Source: Gerris lacustris
Taxonomy: Eukaryota > Arthropoda > Insecta > Hemiptera > Gerridae
DNA: 64,000 bases
Direction: 5' to 3'
NCBI GenBank assembly: GCA_951217055.1
Contig: OX578276.1
Span: 66,577,144-66,641,143, forward strand
Below the pieces are notes generated by a model. It ran no database searches and was not told the DNA's origin. It worked only from the letters and a program-made list of their open reading frames with translations. The stretch's first letter is position 1. Each line of letters begins with the position of its first letter. Below, in pieces: positions 11,880-25,004 of the stretch. Made by a program: the position numbers and the translations under genes.

Positions 11880-14872
11880 GAAGGATCTTTTAAAATTTGA
11901 CGTCCGTGTTTTATTGAAAAAAAAACACGTATGTGAAATTTATTATTTCTTTAAATGTTTTTTTTATTACCTTTTTCATTGTTATATTTTTAAATTAATT
12001 TATTCTTATATCGTTTTGAATTTTCCTGAACATTATCAGAAATTAAAAAAAGCAAATCGTTTATGAAATTAATAAAAAAATTACGAAACTAAAAACAATT
12101 TAGTACTATTATTATTTATTGAATCTCATCTACCAATTGGTACCCAAGGAATTGTCTCAGAAAAACAGTTTAATGGATATTTAAAATTATAGGATATAAA
12201 AGAAAGTTTTAAAAACCCTTATAATATAATTCCAACTTATAATGCTATAAACTTTATTAAATCAGGTTATGAATTATAAAAAAAATATTGATTAGGAAAT
12301 TATATTATTTAAACTTCTTCAAAAGATATAGGACAATTATTCCAAACAAGTAAACACAGAACGTTTAGCGTAATCCACTTGAATTAATAAAATAAAAATT
12401 TAAATTAAATTTTAAAAATGTACGAATCATTTGGTTGACCTCTATTAACATTTCGTCAGGGTCAGTTCGGTAAAATGAACGTTGACAATCAATTTTTGAT
12501 ATTTTTACGTTTGTTTAAACATTTTTTTTCCGCCACATTTTTTTGTTCGAATGTTTATTAATAATTTATCCATTTAACCTTCTACCATTTAGTTAAAGAT
12601 ACAAATTTCATTGTTGACATAAAGAGATTATTTAAAAATTGATGGATGTGAAATAACTAATTCTAGAGCTTTTAGATTTACATTTTTAAATTGTGTAAGA
12701 TTGTTCAATAATATATTTATAATTTAATACTCTCCGACCAATACCAAAACAGCAACAAATTTTTTAAGATTTAAAGTTAATATTTTATGGATATTTTTAA
12801 AAAATGGCGTTTCTTGTTAAAAATGAGCGTATTAATTGTTTATTTGATTATTAAATTTCATAATAGAAAACATTCTGATAAATTTAGTTATATCTATAAT
12901 CTGTCTGAAATAAATTAATGTTATAAAGAACAAATAAAATCAAGCTTTATAAACTTATAAATTAATAGATCTTCGGAAGCATGAATGTACAAGAATATTA
13001 ATTTCTCAAACAATTAGTATGCCTATATGACACTTAGTCTGAGTTTATAAATGTGGTTTTTAAAATCCGTGATCTACTAAGTTGTTGCGTGTATTACAAA
13101 GTTAGGCACAGATATTTTTTGAAGGGTATGTTTTTACCCTGTTTTTAACCTGAATATTAAGAGAATTGCGGTACACTCCCCCATAAATATGCGAATAAAA
13201 GAAAATATTAATATGGTGTCGATGATAATGATTAACAAATAATTAAATAGTATATATGTTCGTCAATATAATTGGGAATTACAGATGATACGATTACTGC
13301 TGACTGCTTTATGAAATTACATAAAATTATGGACTTGAAGTTTATTTAAATTAAAGATATTTCAATTGAGATTTTAAAATGAATTAATATTACTATTCTG
13401 GTGAATAAATATTTAATTTTATGAAATCATTGCTCAATAATTTTATGTGAATATATGCATTAAAACTTCCTTTGACAAGTCACTATGCAACTTACTTTAA
13501 TGAAAAAAAAAATACAATTATTGACAAAAAAAAATTACAAATGCTCGTGTCATGTTCAAGATATTCTGATTTGTTGTTCAAAGCCAGTAAATAGTTCCAA
13601 TCATAATAATGACTAGCTAAAGTGGTCGGAATTAGTCTGTACTGAACATTAGCTATTGTTGATTTTTTAAATTAAATTTCAATACAAATTAGTATGAGTA
13701 AGTTTTATAGAATTTCAGTAAAAAAAGTTTTACAAAAATTAATTATAAATTTGAGTTATGAGTCAGTTTTATAGAATTTCAGTACAAATTCAATATGAGT
13801 AAGTTTTTAAAAATCGCGGTAGGAATAAAATATTTTATACTAACTATAGCCAAGGTAAATAAAATAATTGGTTATTGAATGCATGAGGATCTTATGTACA
13901 AATACTACGATAATATTCCATCGAAGGAATGTAGAGTTTAGAAAATCAATGTCATTCAAATATTAAATACGGATTATTGGATTTCATTCAATGATTCAAT
14001 AAAATCGAAGATATAAAGTATTAAATGTTAATATTATTGAACATAAAAGATATTAAAACACACGAAAGAAATAAAATTTAATTAAGTCTGTCAATTTTTG
14101 TTAGTCATAGCTTCCTCGTGTTCTATTATTAATTCACGAATGGCCACTAGATTGACATTTGATTCGACTTAAGTAGGGTCAAATTTATTTCTAAGCAATA
14201 TTAAATTTGCGCAAAAGGTTTAACTTATACCTCAAATTTGATCCAAATCGGATGAGTAGTTCGTAAAAATGTTGTGTCAGACATGAGACCAAATATGTTC
14301 CCTGATGTTTGAAAACGGATTCCTGTCTTAAAAAAACTATAATATGAAGAAATTTTATTGGCCAATAACTACCATTTATAGGTTTAGAGCAATATTTATT
14401 GTTTTCTAATGGTTTGAACTACTTTGATTAACATGGATTTAACATTTAATATATTTATGACCAACAATAATTTTGGAAACTGCCTGTATTAAAAAATTAT
14501 ACTGCTGTGTATTATTGTTTAATATACTGATTGTGTCACTCTTAATTTTAAGTAAGTTGTAAGTAAATGTCGCAAAACATTACTTACACTGATACAATCA
14601 GTTACAATGGTCATTATAAAATAGTAGTCGAAAAAATATATTTGGTTGAAATTAATCGGATAAGTATTAATACCATTAATTATAATAAAAAAGTCATAAT
14701 TTATCATATTATCACATTCATAAATGTATTTCAATATTATTGCAAAAAAATATATTTTTTGAATTAGGTATTTAAATTAAAAAGTATAATAAATTGATTG
14801 TGTCAGTATTTAAATGATAAGTAAAGAGTTTAATATTAACTTTTATTTATTTTATTAGTGTATTATAACCGA
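11880..14872. other. Extremely AT-rich desert
   Basis: About 3 kb of extremely AT-rich sequence with no supported ORF. It contains two diverged tandem copies, at about 13677-13815, of a unit of roughly 100 bp ending 'agtaagttttatagaatt'. Two overlapping 70-codon ORFs at 14519-14767 on opposite strands are chance products of base composition. Confidence 0.45.
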
Positions 14873-14924
14873 AAAACAATACTGTATTGCAAAACTATAC
14901 TGTATTGCAAAAACAATACTGACT
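14873..14924. repeat. Short tandem repeat of 'atactgtattgcaaaa'
   Basis: The unit 'atactgtattgcaaaa' plus a few bases appears twice in tandem, with a partial third copy, inside AT-rich DNA. The function is unknown. Confidence 0.6.
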
Positions 14925-15357
14925 CAACATTGTAAAATTAAAATTAATTGACCAAGAACTTACTTCAGGATCACAATGTGTCCGCGGGCATTGTCCATAG
15001 ATTATGTCCTTTACAGACAGACAATCAAGCGCTGGAATGTATTAGAGTCCTCTTTTTTAGCTACGGACCCTAAAAAAAAAAATAAAACTATGTTATTGCA
15101 AAAAAGTTGTAGGCAATGCTCTTAGAAACAATCTGCTATTAGAAGGCAATTAAAGGGATTGTTAATAAAATGTATTTTTCTTCTCATATACTTCTATACT
15201 ATTAAAATAGTTCTTAATTTCACTTTCAAAACACCGATAAGATCATGCAGTGTAAAATATCTTCTACCATTCAAGTCCCTTCAGAAAGATTTTTATTTTC
15301 ATTTTCATTTTTATTTTTCTTCCTAGCTTATCTAAGGTAATGTAAGCATTGTGATAA

Positions 15358-15735
15358 GGGGCCTGGGTGGCTCGGAGGCTAGAGCGCTGGCCTTGCGATA
15401 TGGCAAGTTAAGCAGCATCGAGCCGGGTCAGAAGGTGACCGCAGCTCTGGGTTCGATTCCCGGACCAGTCCCTCCGCTCAATGTCCACCCAGCATTGTTT
15501 AAACAAGTGGGAAGCTCCTCGAAAGAGTAGCGCCACCAGGTTTCGGCCTGGAAAATATGACGATGACACTCCTGGTTGTAATACAACTAGGAGGGGAGTC
15601 ATGGTTGACGACCATACTTCACACGACCGTGTGAAGATTTCGGTCCCTAACCCGGATGTGATGTATGGGCCCACCTAAGCGGCCTGCATCTTCGGGTGTA
15701 AAAAGCCCCCCGGTTATATAAAAAAAAAGAAAAAA
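15358..15735 (+). mobile_element. tRNA-derived SINE with 14-bp target-site duplication
   Basis: The head looks like a Pol III promoter: an A-box-like 'tggctcggagg' at 15368-15378 and a B-box 'ggttcgattcc' at 15450-15460, followed by a tRNA-unrelated body and an A-rich tail. A perfect 14-bp direct duplication, 'aagcattgtgataa', flanks it at 15344-15357 and 15736-15749, the mark of target-primed insertion by a LINE enzyme. The target was itself a GCTTCCG-hairpin repeat: rejoining the flanks restores that family's text. ORFs on both strands (65 and 88 codons) fall inside the SINE and are not genes. A diverged relative lies at about 41725-42085. Confidence 0.88.
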
Positions 15736-15860
15736 AAGCATTGTGATAATTCTGAAGAACAAAATTTATATCTCAAAATTCATATTATATTCCAGGACAT
15801 AATCCGTTTCAGACTTCAGTGTAAATGAGTTATCTCGTGACTATCTGCCGATCTTTTATT
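15736..15860 (+). repeat. GCTTCCG-hairpin repeat, copy interrupted by the SINE
   Basis: Text beginning 'cttcctagcttatctaaggt' (15320) resumes after the SINE with 'attctgaagaacaaaattta' and continues through 'ataatccgtttcagac'. This matches the family at 62110-62400. Confidence 0.5.
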
Positions 15861-16130
15861 CAACATATTTACGACCCACCACATCTTAAAAAATAAATTG
15901 TCTGAACATAATGAAATTTGAATAGTAACTCATAATACACTATGCATATTAATTTCAATGGTCTGCTCACATTAATTATTGAATTAAAATAAATGTGACC
16001 CTACTGGGAATCAAAACGGGTTCATTCATTCAATGATAGGACCCGAAGAAGCTATGTCCCACATTAATTGACTTCATTGCCTTCTAAGATTGTTCTAGGG
16101 ACAATAGTGATTTACCTCTATCATAATTTT

Positions 16131-16755
16131 ACTACGTTTTTATTAGCTTGCATTCTTGTTTGTTTGTTTGTTTGTCCGGTACAAATCTGGAAATCGATTT
16201 CTAACTAACTTCCCGAATAGCTAGACATTTGAAACTTTTAGCATAGCTCAGAACACGATGACAATGCATTATTTTAATACTTTTAGCTATCTTTCAGCAG
16301 GTTTTAATTAGTTTTCAGCAAATTTTGCTGTGCGGAAAGTTAGTTCGGAAAAAATCCGCAAGTTATTTTATTTGTTTTGGCATATCCAATATTTACGCAA
16401 TCTTCATTTTGACGGGTCTAAAATTTGTGCGATAGATAAACATTGAATGACAGCAAAACAGGAAATATCGGTTATATTATTTATCGATTATATTATTTCA
16501 AATATATCGATGGCATGCTTTAGATTTGGTGTTGGGGAGATCCGTTGTACAAAGATTTATCTTTTTATAGGTTTAAGATCAGCTCTCTGGATGGTTGTCA
16601 TTTATGTGAAGTAAATAAATTCGGAACTATTTTTTTTTTCACTAACATTATATAATATATAACAATATCAATTATATTATCAACATTACATACGATTCAA
16701 CAGAAAATTTAAAAACGTAGTGTATAAAAAGGTCTTTTTATCTTGAAATTATTTA
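16131..16755 (+). repeat. Dispersed repeat family D, copy 1
   Basis: It begins 'actacgtttttattagcttg', then a (GTTT)n run and 'cccgaatagctag', and it ends with 'aaaaacgtagt' followed by 'tctttttatcttg'. The start and the near-end 'acgtagt' form a short inverted repeat flanked by TA. Four copies lie in this window, all on the same strand (also 20537, 31795 and 53866). This copy has an internal deletion relative to the two longest. No ORF is conserved. The family is likely non-autonomous. Confidence 0.7.
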
Positions 16756-17149
16756 CTTTATAATGTTAAAATTATTAAGTACATTATACACAAGTCCTTT
16801 CATGTTATACTTTTTATTATTTTATATCAAAATAGTAAATTACAGTAAACCTATTTTATTAATATTTTAAGAAAATTATCCTGATTTTATTTTCTCAATA
16901 ATGTTTATAAACTTAATTTACAATGAAATGTTATTTCATTCTATGGTCGTAAAGTGCTTTATACTGGCTTTCTCGCGTGCCAAGGTCCCTTTCAAGCTTT
17001 AAGAGATTTGGGAATAACAATTTAGTCTTGATTGTTGATCAATGTGAATAGGTGTGTTTATTTGCCAGGAAGTTTGCGGATTTGTTTAATTAGATCATTT
17101 TAATTAGAAATTGTAAAGTTTACTCCGTTATGAAGTTTAATTTTTCCTA

Positions 17150-17325
17150 TAAGTTATCCGTTAAACTACAAATATATCTTATCTGTTTGTCAAGCCAGTT
17201 TGACAAGTAAATTTGACGGTGCATAGGGGGAATTTGTGAGTTGGATGACGATGGTGTGTACACAGTGCTTGATCAAACTTGGTGTTAAACAAGTTTGATC
17301 GTCTATGTGGGCCTTAAGAGATTCA
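17150..17325. repeat. Possible MITE end with inverted 'gatcaaactt' motif
   Basis: The text 'cttgatcaaacttggtg' and 'acaagtttgatcgtc' forms an inverted pair at about 17267-17302, and 'gtgtgtacac' lies next to it. The sequence style resembles insect cut-and-paste MITE ends, but the other terminus is not clear. Confidence 0.3.
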
Positions 17326-17749
17326 TGAAATAACTCATTTTTATTATTAAATGTAAATATTTTGCGTTTTTTTTTTAACTATGGAATTCATAGATAATTA
17401 CAATTTAATAAATGATAATGTACCTACCTTGGAAATTAAACAACTAATGCCAATTATTGGTAGAAACGAGTCAGGCTATTGGGATGGTTGCTTATTTGCT
17501 GTCTGTCTTTATATTGCAAGAACAACCAATCTCTTACAGTGCCCCCCCCCCCCCCATGCATTCCCTTATGCTAGAATTTATGAATAATAAATTACTCATG
17601 TCTAAGACCATAAGACATGCTTTGTGCTAATAAATCCAATCTTGACATTGAAAATTAATTTATTTTACTTTGGTTGGTGAGTTTTGTAGTTTTTTACAGT
17701 TTTAGTAGTTCACAATTCTTTTTTATAAAGGTTGTACTTAGAGTAGTAA

Positions 17750-18652
17750 TAAATTGGAATCATCATGATAAGAAAAAGTACTGTTCAGCTGTCTTCCTTG
17801 ACAAAGCGCAAGCTTTTGACAGGGTCTGGCATGCTGGACTGCTTTGGCGACTTAGGGGCATTCTTCCCTTCACTTAATATCTTATCCTTAAATCCTACCC
17901 CACTGATAGGTATTTCCGTGTAAGTCTAAAATCCTCCCTTTCATCTATCTGCCCTGTTAGATCTGGCGTACCTCAGGGGAGTATCCTAGGACCCCTCCTT
18001 TCTTCCTTCTATACAAATGATTCCCACAACATCCTTTCTCCGTTCTTGCCACCTTTGCGGATGACAAGGCAATCCTCTCCGTATATAAGAATCCTGTAGT
18101 TGCATCGGACTATATCCAAAGTCACCTCCTCCTTCTTGAACCTTGGTTAAGGAAATGGAGAATAATGAACATAGAATGATAAACGAACAGAAAAGTGTGC
18201 ACGTCATCTTTGCTCTTCACCATTGCACTTGCGCTCCAGTCATCCTTAATCGAGTTCTTATTCTCAATCCGATACAGTTCGCTACCTTGTTCTTATCCTC
18301 GACAGACGTCTCACTTGTCAGCAACACACAAAAACAAAACGGACTGACATAACTCGACGTTACAATTTACTGCTTCGTCTTATGGATTGTAGGTCCAAAC
18401 TATCTCTTAATAACAAGCTAAACATGTATAATGTAATCCTAAAGCCAGCTTGGACCTACGGTCTGGAAGTATGGGGAAGCACCAAGCCCTCCAACTCCCG
18501 TCGACTCCAAATCATCCAATACAACCTCACGCTCTACAATGAGCTCGACGTTCCATTCGTTAAAATATTTATCCATTTCCCGCTATCGTACATTCCATGA
18601 ATCCCTACCAGATCATCCCAATCCTCTAGTACCCTCCTCACTTCCCATCATA
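17750..18652 (+). pseudogene. Jockey-clade non-LTR retrotransposon RT pseudogene, 5' part
   Basis: This is a 5'-truncated, frameshifted reverse transcriptase. RT motif A reads FLDKAQAFDRVWHAGLLW (about 17790-17845). Motif B reads GVPQGSILGP (about 17967-17997) in another frame. The catalytic ADD of motif C is seen as ADDKA (about 18057). Downstream, RRYNLLLRLMDCRSKLSLNN and ILKPAWTYGLEVWGS (about 18352-18480) match the conserved thumb region of Jockey-type elements. Multiple frameshifts show that it is dead. A hAT MITE interrupts it at 18661-18786, and the remnant continues to a poly-A-like tail near 19140. The enzyme once copied its own RNA at a nicked chromosomal target. Confidence 0.9.
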
Positions 18653-18660
18653 TCCTAGAC

Positions 18661-18786
18661 CAGTGGTTCTTAACCTTTTGGTAACCACGGCCCCCTTAAA
18701 ATCTTCAAATATACCTAATATATATATTACCTAAATACCTTTCGAGGCCCCCTGGGGGGCCGCGGCCCCCCGGTTAAGAATCACTG
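18661..18786. mobile_element. 126-bp hAT MITE nested in the Jockey pseudogene
   Basis: The termini are inverted: left 'cagtggttcttaacc', right 'ggttaagaatcactg'. A perfect 8-bp duplication, 'tcctagac', flanks it at 18653-18660 and 18787-18794. Eight-base duplications and CAGTGG-type ends are diagnostic of the hAT superfamily. There is no coding capacity. The insertion is younger than the decayed RT that it splits. Confidence 0.93.
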
Positions 18787-18794
18787 TCCTAGAC

Positions 18795-19140
18795 AACCCC
18801 CTCGACGCCTGAAGCGACAGTGACCAAAGGATTTATCAAACACCTAAGTCTAACCATCTTAAATATATATTTCTCCATCTTTATTTTATTGATTATTTAT
18901 TAGTAATATTATTAATACTTTATCTATCTCTCGATTTATATTTATTTATTTTTTCTGTAATTAGACATTTTATTTTATTATGTTTTATTTATTTATTTTA
19001 TATTTGCAACATCAACGCCAAATGGGATAGTCACTGGATTATCACCTATTCATACCACCCATGCCAAATAAAAAATGTTAACATTAACACTTATAGCATG
19101 TGAATTTTAGTTGTGTTATACAATAAAGATAAAAAAAAAA
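18795..19140 (+). pseudogene. Jockey-clade retrotransposon, 3' end and A-tail
   Basis: It continues the RT pseudogene after the hAT MITE. The first bases read as a C-terminal remnant (NPLDA with a following basic stretch), then comes an AT-rich 3' UTR that ends 'caataaagat' followed by an A-run at about 19130-19140. The A-tail marks the 3' end of the inserted RNA copy. Confidence 0.7.
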
Positions 19141-20535
19141 CGATTGGAATGATATTGGGGCTAAATTTAGAAACGTAGAAAGAAAGCACCATCAAAAAAA
19201 GACTTTTTTTGTCGGTGCTATTACTTTGTCGTTGATATTATACTATGATTGCTACGTTTGTCGTTAATATTACTAGCATTGTTACTCATAATACATATAT
19301 TTTTCATTATTTTAATTTTAATTTATAACTCTCATTTAACTCTCTTATAAACATATTTTTTCTTTGAGAAAATAAATTATAATAAATTTGAAAGTGAATT
19401 AAGAAAAAAATATATAAGATCAGCATAACTAAATCAGCATATAAGGTCAATATAAACACAGCAGAGCAAATACATGTTTCCAAAGAGGTAGATGTAAAAT
19501 AAGTACTACACTTAATGCATTTCAGGAATGTATTATAAGCTTAATAATGACCCAAGGAGGGAATGAAATATTGCAAAAATGAACGTATTTTTTTTTTTTT
19601 ATTAATACCCGTTAGACCATTGAAGGAAATTTACAGTGAAATTGTATTGGATATTCCAAGGGGAGACCTTTATCTATGAGTTATCCTTTGATGTCGTTCT
19701 TTACTATTATTAGTACCTCAGTTAGCATTGTTACACTTTTCTTTAATCCAGCCTCAAGAATTAACCTGAGATTTTCAATACATAGTTTTCAATATTTAAT
19801 ATAATATAGTTGTCTTTATTTCAATATCTACCCATACTAATCTTTTGCAGTACTTACTACTTTCATATCTTCTTTAATATGATGTTCCGTTTCTATAACC
19901 TTCATCTTTAGGGGTATTGTGCATCGTGATTATTAGTTTTATTGTCATCTCTTAATGTCAACCACAGTTGCTGTCAAGCCGTATAAACAAAATGCTCTAA
20001 TACAGTTTGAAACACCTTTAATGATTACCATTGCTTACTTAAAACCACAAGTAAACTAATAATATTTATAATTGAAATTTTATATCATTTTTGCTTCTAC
20101 TAATTATACAATTAATTAAATTACTATGTACTTATATAAATGAATATAACATAATTTATTAGTGATCAACTAATACACTTGGGTAGATAGATCATATCTA
20201 CCCAAGTTTACCCAGTTGTGATTCTATATATTGAGGTGGGATCCTGAAGTGGGTAAAAAAAAATATAAATCTCAGTTCAGTGTAGGCAACGTTTCGACCT
20301 CACGGGTCCTTTTTGAGCCTAGTTTAAATTTCGTAGACATAATATCTAACTCAATTTGTGTCTGCTAACAGTCAATTCAACAAATTTGTTATCCAATATT
20401 ATCCATCTATACCACCATATTATCCTCTCTAGTTTCTTTCGTCGTTATATTAATCTTAAGTAACAATAATCTCCACCTTTACACCCTTAAATATTTAACA
20501 AAAATTAAAAATCAACCAATATTTTATTCTCATTT
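19141..20535. other. AT-rich intergenic DNA with a decayed Penelope-like motif
   Basis: No gene is seen. Near 20280-20330 the minus strand reads 'ggcaac' preceded by 'gaggtcgaaacgttgcc' and a run 'ctcaaaaaggacc'. This resembles the 3' repeat motif ('GA.GG.C...GGTCGAAACG') found in arthropod Penelope-like elements, but it is short and degraded. Confidence 0.35.
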
Positions 20536-20536
20536 T

Positions 20537-21063
20537 ACTACGTTTTTATTAGCTTGTTTCTTGTTTGTTTGTTTGTTTCTTTGTCCAGTACAAATCTTGC
20601 AATCGATTTCTAACTAACTTCCCGAATAGCTAGATGTTTGAAACTTTTAGCATAGCTCAGAACACGATGACAATGCATTATTTAATACTTTTAGCCATCT
20701 TTCAGCAGAATTTAATTAGTTTTCAGCAAATTTTGCTGTATGGAAAGTTAGTTCGGAAAAAATCCGTAAGTTATTTCATTTGTTTTGACATGTCCCATAG
20801 TATTTACAATCTCCATTTTGACGGGTTTCAAAATTGTGATTTTGTATTAAAAGGTAAACATTGAATGACAGTGAAAAGTAAACAAAGAAATAAAGGTTTC
20901 TAGATGGTTGTCATTATTATGTGAAGTAAATAAATACGGAACTATGTATTTTTTCCACTAACATTATATATAACAATGATAATTTCATTATCAACATTAT
21001 ATATGATTCAACAGCAAATTTAAAAACGTAGTATATAAAAAGTTATTTTTATCTTGTAATTAT
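20537..21063 (+). repeat. Dispersed repeat family D, copy 2
   Basis: It has the same start ('actacgtttttattagcttg') and the same end ('aaaaacgtagtatataaaaa') as copy 1. It lacks the internal part that contains 'cggtgttggtgagatccg' in the longer copies at 31795 and 53866. A 76-codon ORF at 20634-20864 is inside the repeat and is not a gene. Confidence 0.7.
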
Positions 21064-21493
21064 ATTATATTTATTTTTTCTGGGGTATATATACAGATTG
21101 GGGGGACAGGTTGTGCAGGGCATAGTATAGTTAATATACTTATAATTCTGAACAATAATAGTACTTAACCAAATGTGAATTGTTTTCTTTGTATTTGCTA
21201 AATTATCTCAATGATTCTTCAACGTTAGGCTTTAATTTCAGCTGATTAAATTATGTTTTTATCATATTATTTATCAAGTATGTATAAAAATACATATTTT
21301 TTGACACAATAAAACGGGTGTTACTAAGTACTTTTTTAAACGTAGATTACTAAGCAATATACAAGGTCAATGCCAAATCGTAATTTTGTATAAAATATTT
21401 AGGCTCAATTTCGAGACCTTCATGTTATTTTATTCCCTTAAATTAAATTAGTTTTTTATATCAAATTTAAAGAAGAAACTACGGTAGTGTTAC

Positions 21494-21670
21494 AATTAGA
21501 ATTGATTCTGACAGAACGAGAAAATCGAAAAGAGAGCCAATGAGAACTCGAGACTTTGACTACTCTTCTCTACTCGAACTCTCATTGGGTGTCTACTTTA
21601 TTATTATTTTGATCGAATCTCTACTCCATTTTTATTACGATTATCATCGCTGTCAGAATCAATTCTAATT
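21494..21670. mobile_element. 177-bp inverted-repeat element
   Basis: Perfect 21-bp inverted repeats mark the ends, starting 'aattagaattgattctgaca' on the left. An inner pair, 'ccaatgagaactcgag' and 'ctcgaactctcattgg', extends the fold, so the transcript would form a long hairpin. No ORF is present. It is a MITE or a hairpin locus; the superfamily is unknown. Confidence 0.65.
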
Positions 21671-22167
21671 TTGAAACTAATATAAAGTCTGCTTATCGTT
21701 GAAACTACAACTGTATATGAAATAAAAATTATTTATAACAAGCAATCAATGCAGACAGGTTTTAACCTAATTTATAAGTCATAAGGTAATAATTACAGTA
21801 ATGAACTGATGACGCGTGTTGTATTTAATGTTAGTAAGTTATCTGTTAGAAATAACTAAATACGTAGTCTCTGTAGTCATTATTAAAAAATTGTAAAATT
21901 GACCTATTTATTCATCAGAACAAAATGCTCAACCAACAAAAAAGTGGAAATGAAAATGACAATAATTGCTATTCTAATGTCAAGATAAAAATGAGAAAAT
22001 TGTGGCCTAATGCAGAATAACTAGAGGTCGAAGACCCTCGCTTTATTTGTATATCTTTTCCAACCCTCTTGCTCGTCCTTTACCCCTTTAGAGTACTCAT
22101 TTTATTGCTCAATTCTTTAGAGTTCTCCCTCTCATTGTTGTCTCCATCTTTTATTTTCAGAAATGAT

Positions 22168-22168
22168 A

Positions 22169-22258
<90 letters not shown>
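22168..22258. repeat. (TA)n microsatellite
   Basis: About 90 bp of uninterrupted TA. ORFs on both strands made of Ile-Tyr repeats are products of this repeat. Confidence 0.95.
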
Positions 22259-22263
<5 letters not shown>

Positions 22264-22319
22264 TTTATTTCAGACATCCTTCCACTAAAGCGTAGGATAG
22301 ATCTATAATAAAATTTAAA

Positions 22320-25004
22320 TTTTGCTCTTTAACTGCCTTAGAATAAGAGGGAATGTAATATAAAATATCGTGAAAAGCTATTACTGTCCCTAAAACTATA
22401 AAACATAGAGGAAATATACAATACTATGTATGAAAGAACGACTTGATCTAAGCAATGCGACCATACTGAGTTTTTACTGACTTTTTTACTGGTTCTCTAC
22501 TTATTTATTTAGGTTTATATTCTTATCTCTTCTTAACTGTAAGCAATTTTCTTAGTATAGTTACATTAATACATTATTTATATTAAAATAAATATTTAAA
22601 ATATTGCTTTTTTTTAATAAAATGTGGATCTGAATACTACATAAAAATATTTTCTCTAAAAGATAATTAAGTTAAAAACCTAGAATTTTTATTATGTGTG
22701 CTTTCAAGTAGAAAAAGTATTAAACATGTAAAAATTGTAAAGGATTAATCAATATTGACCAACTAAACAAAATAACGAAAAACGTTATAAATTTGTGTCT
22801 GAAACCGTACAGCCTTGGTTATTTTTGAAGGTTTTAACACGTACACTTTTTTTGGTGATGACCATCATTTTAATTTTATTTGTGAACAAATAAAAATGTT
22901 TTCTTTTGCTTTGTTTCTGCAGTGCATCATACATGAACTTTGAAAGCTCTTGATTGAATGGATACATGAATAACTGATTGCGGATTATGACGGTGGAACA
23001 TGCTAATTAACTACCCTATATTGCCACAGTATAAAAAATTAAATAGAAAATCTCAAAAAAAAGTTGTATTTTTTATTCACTACTACTGTGAGACCTTCCA
23101 ATCCATAAGGCCTCGGGTACGATTTCACTCAGACGCTTATGTTCGTCATAGCCGACCATCCTCTACTCCCTTTGTACTCATTGTAAACATAAACGTAAGC
23201 GACACCACTCTGTGTCAAAATTCTTAAAGAGACTTTGTTTAGTTTAAATTTTTAAAAAATCAAAATGGGATAAAGCTAGATGAAAGTATGATAAAATATC
23301 ACACTTATTGCTGTACGGTGGTACTATTATTATTTTTTTTTTTTTTACTTTATGAGTGAAAATTATAAAAGTTACTTTTAATTATCTAACAAGTTTCGCA
23401 CTTCCATTAGAACAAATAGCGATGTTTTTCATGTTTTCAAGGCATTGAAAAAATGAAAGAACTTGTATATCGATATTGTTTGACTTTCGTTGGGAGAAAT
23501 ATTGTTTGAACCATGTTTTAACTTAAGGTATACGTCCGAGTTTTCCCCAATTTCAATCGCCTTGTCGACCACATAGCAACTCCTGGCCCTCATATGTGTA
23601 GGGTATAGGGGACTAGCAACCCCTCTATTTGAGAGCATTCCACAATCGATGCTCAACTTTTTTTTAATTGCCAATGTTCTGTTTTGTTTACTTTGCAAAC
23701 TAGCTTGATTTACAATGATATACTATCGTCTGTTTTTAAAGTCGAAAATTGAACCTGTGGGACGTGTTTTTTTTATTCTTGTGCCAATATTTACTTTCCT
23801 TCTTCTCTTTCATTTAATTTTGAACTCCTACGTATATACATATATTTGTTATATTCAGTAACCGTGTACGACCAACGTCTATATACTTAACACACTGTAT
23901 AGTAGCTTGTATTATATAAATACAGTATACTAGCCCAATGAGTGCTTGTGTTTATATAATAAACACAATATATCATTTGTGGAAATTAACCAGTCTTAAT
24001 TTATATATAGTCCATTTTTTTAAAAAATGTTTAAATAATTTATTTACTATAACATGAATTTTAAATAAGTAAAGTTTATAAGTTTGGTTGGCAATAAATG
24101 AATATAGATATTAGAATGAACTAAAATTCCACGGTACATTATACTGCAATATAATTAATTTTGGTAAGGTTAACGTCCTACAAATACTTGTGCTGTGATT
24201 TCCAGTAAAAAATCCTTGTACCATCTCTTCGCACCAACCTTTTTACTTAATGTGAATTATTTTTATTTCTTCAATTATCTAAGTTGTTAGCTTTATCTAA
24301 ACTTTTTAATTTAATATTATTTAACTTACTAATAGTTGTATAAATATATGGGCTCTGAGTAGCCATAAATTCTGTTTGCCATTTATGAATGAAGGTCGTT
24401 GAGGTCACGGGTGTGATCCCTTGCTTTCTAGGCCTTTTAATGAAACATGGCTCACTAATTTAGCTAGTATTAGTCTACCAGCTAAATAAATATTACCTAT
24501 TGCATTTTTATAATCAACGGATAAATTTCACTCATTAACTTTTATTAAGTATTTAATTATTATGTAGAAAAATAGCAATTGTAACTCCATTTTACTTATC
24601 TTAAAAAAATATTATACCTTTTTGATTAAAGCTTTGACTATTAAGAAATCAATCACTTCCATTAGTCGAATTTTCTGTTATAAATTTGTTTTCTTGTAAA
24701 TATTCATCCTAAAACATTGGAACTAATATAACTTTAACACAACAATAAAAAATTTTTTTAAATTAAACTTTGCAGTTATGTTATGTATTAACCAAAACTC
24801 AGGAATAATATAAGGACGCCCCAAAGAATCATCCCTCAATAACAAGGGATGGGGTTGAAGTTAAAGGGGTTGGACTTTTTTTAACGGAAATGCGTCAAGG
24901 TGAGATTGCCGTGAGTACTTACTTAATTTATTTCCTGTTACACCATGGAGGTGCATAGGGCCTCTTTGAAGCTTCGCTATTGGACTCTATTTTAGGCCAA
25001 GGCC
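22320..25004. other. AT-rich intergenic DNA, nothing identified
   Basis: I see no gene. Two patches of higher GC, at about 23090-23225 and 23530-23660, hold short ORFs without recognisable motifs and could be decayed MITEs. Confidence 0.35.

Noticed and set aside
12100..12360. Text near 12120 ('ctaccaattggtacccaagg') that briefly looked like a decayed coding region
   Set aside because: Too AT-rich, with no frame longer than a few dozen codons and no recognisable domain.
15408..15678. Overlapping ORFs of 88 and 65 codons
   Set aside because: Both lie inside the tRNA-derived SINE.
17541..17555. Poly-C runs (also near 6122, 7444 and 55806)
   Set aside because: Simple homopolymer runs with no associated structure; run lengths may also be assembly-dependent.
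22069..22308. ORFs of alternating Ile and Tyr on both strands (also near 31333-31606 and 34342-34635)
   Set aside because: These are translations of (TA)n microsatellites and not proteins.
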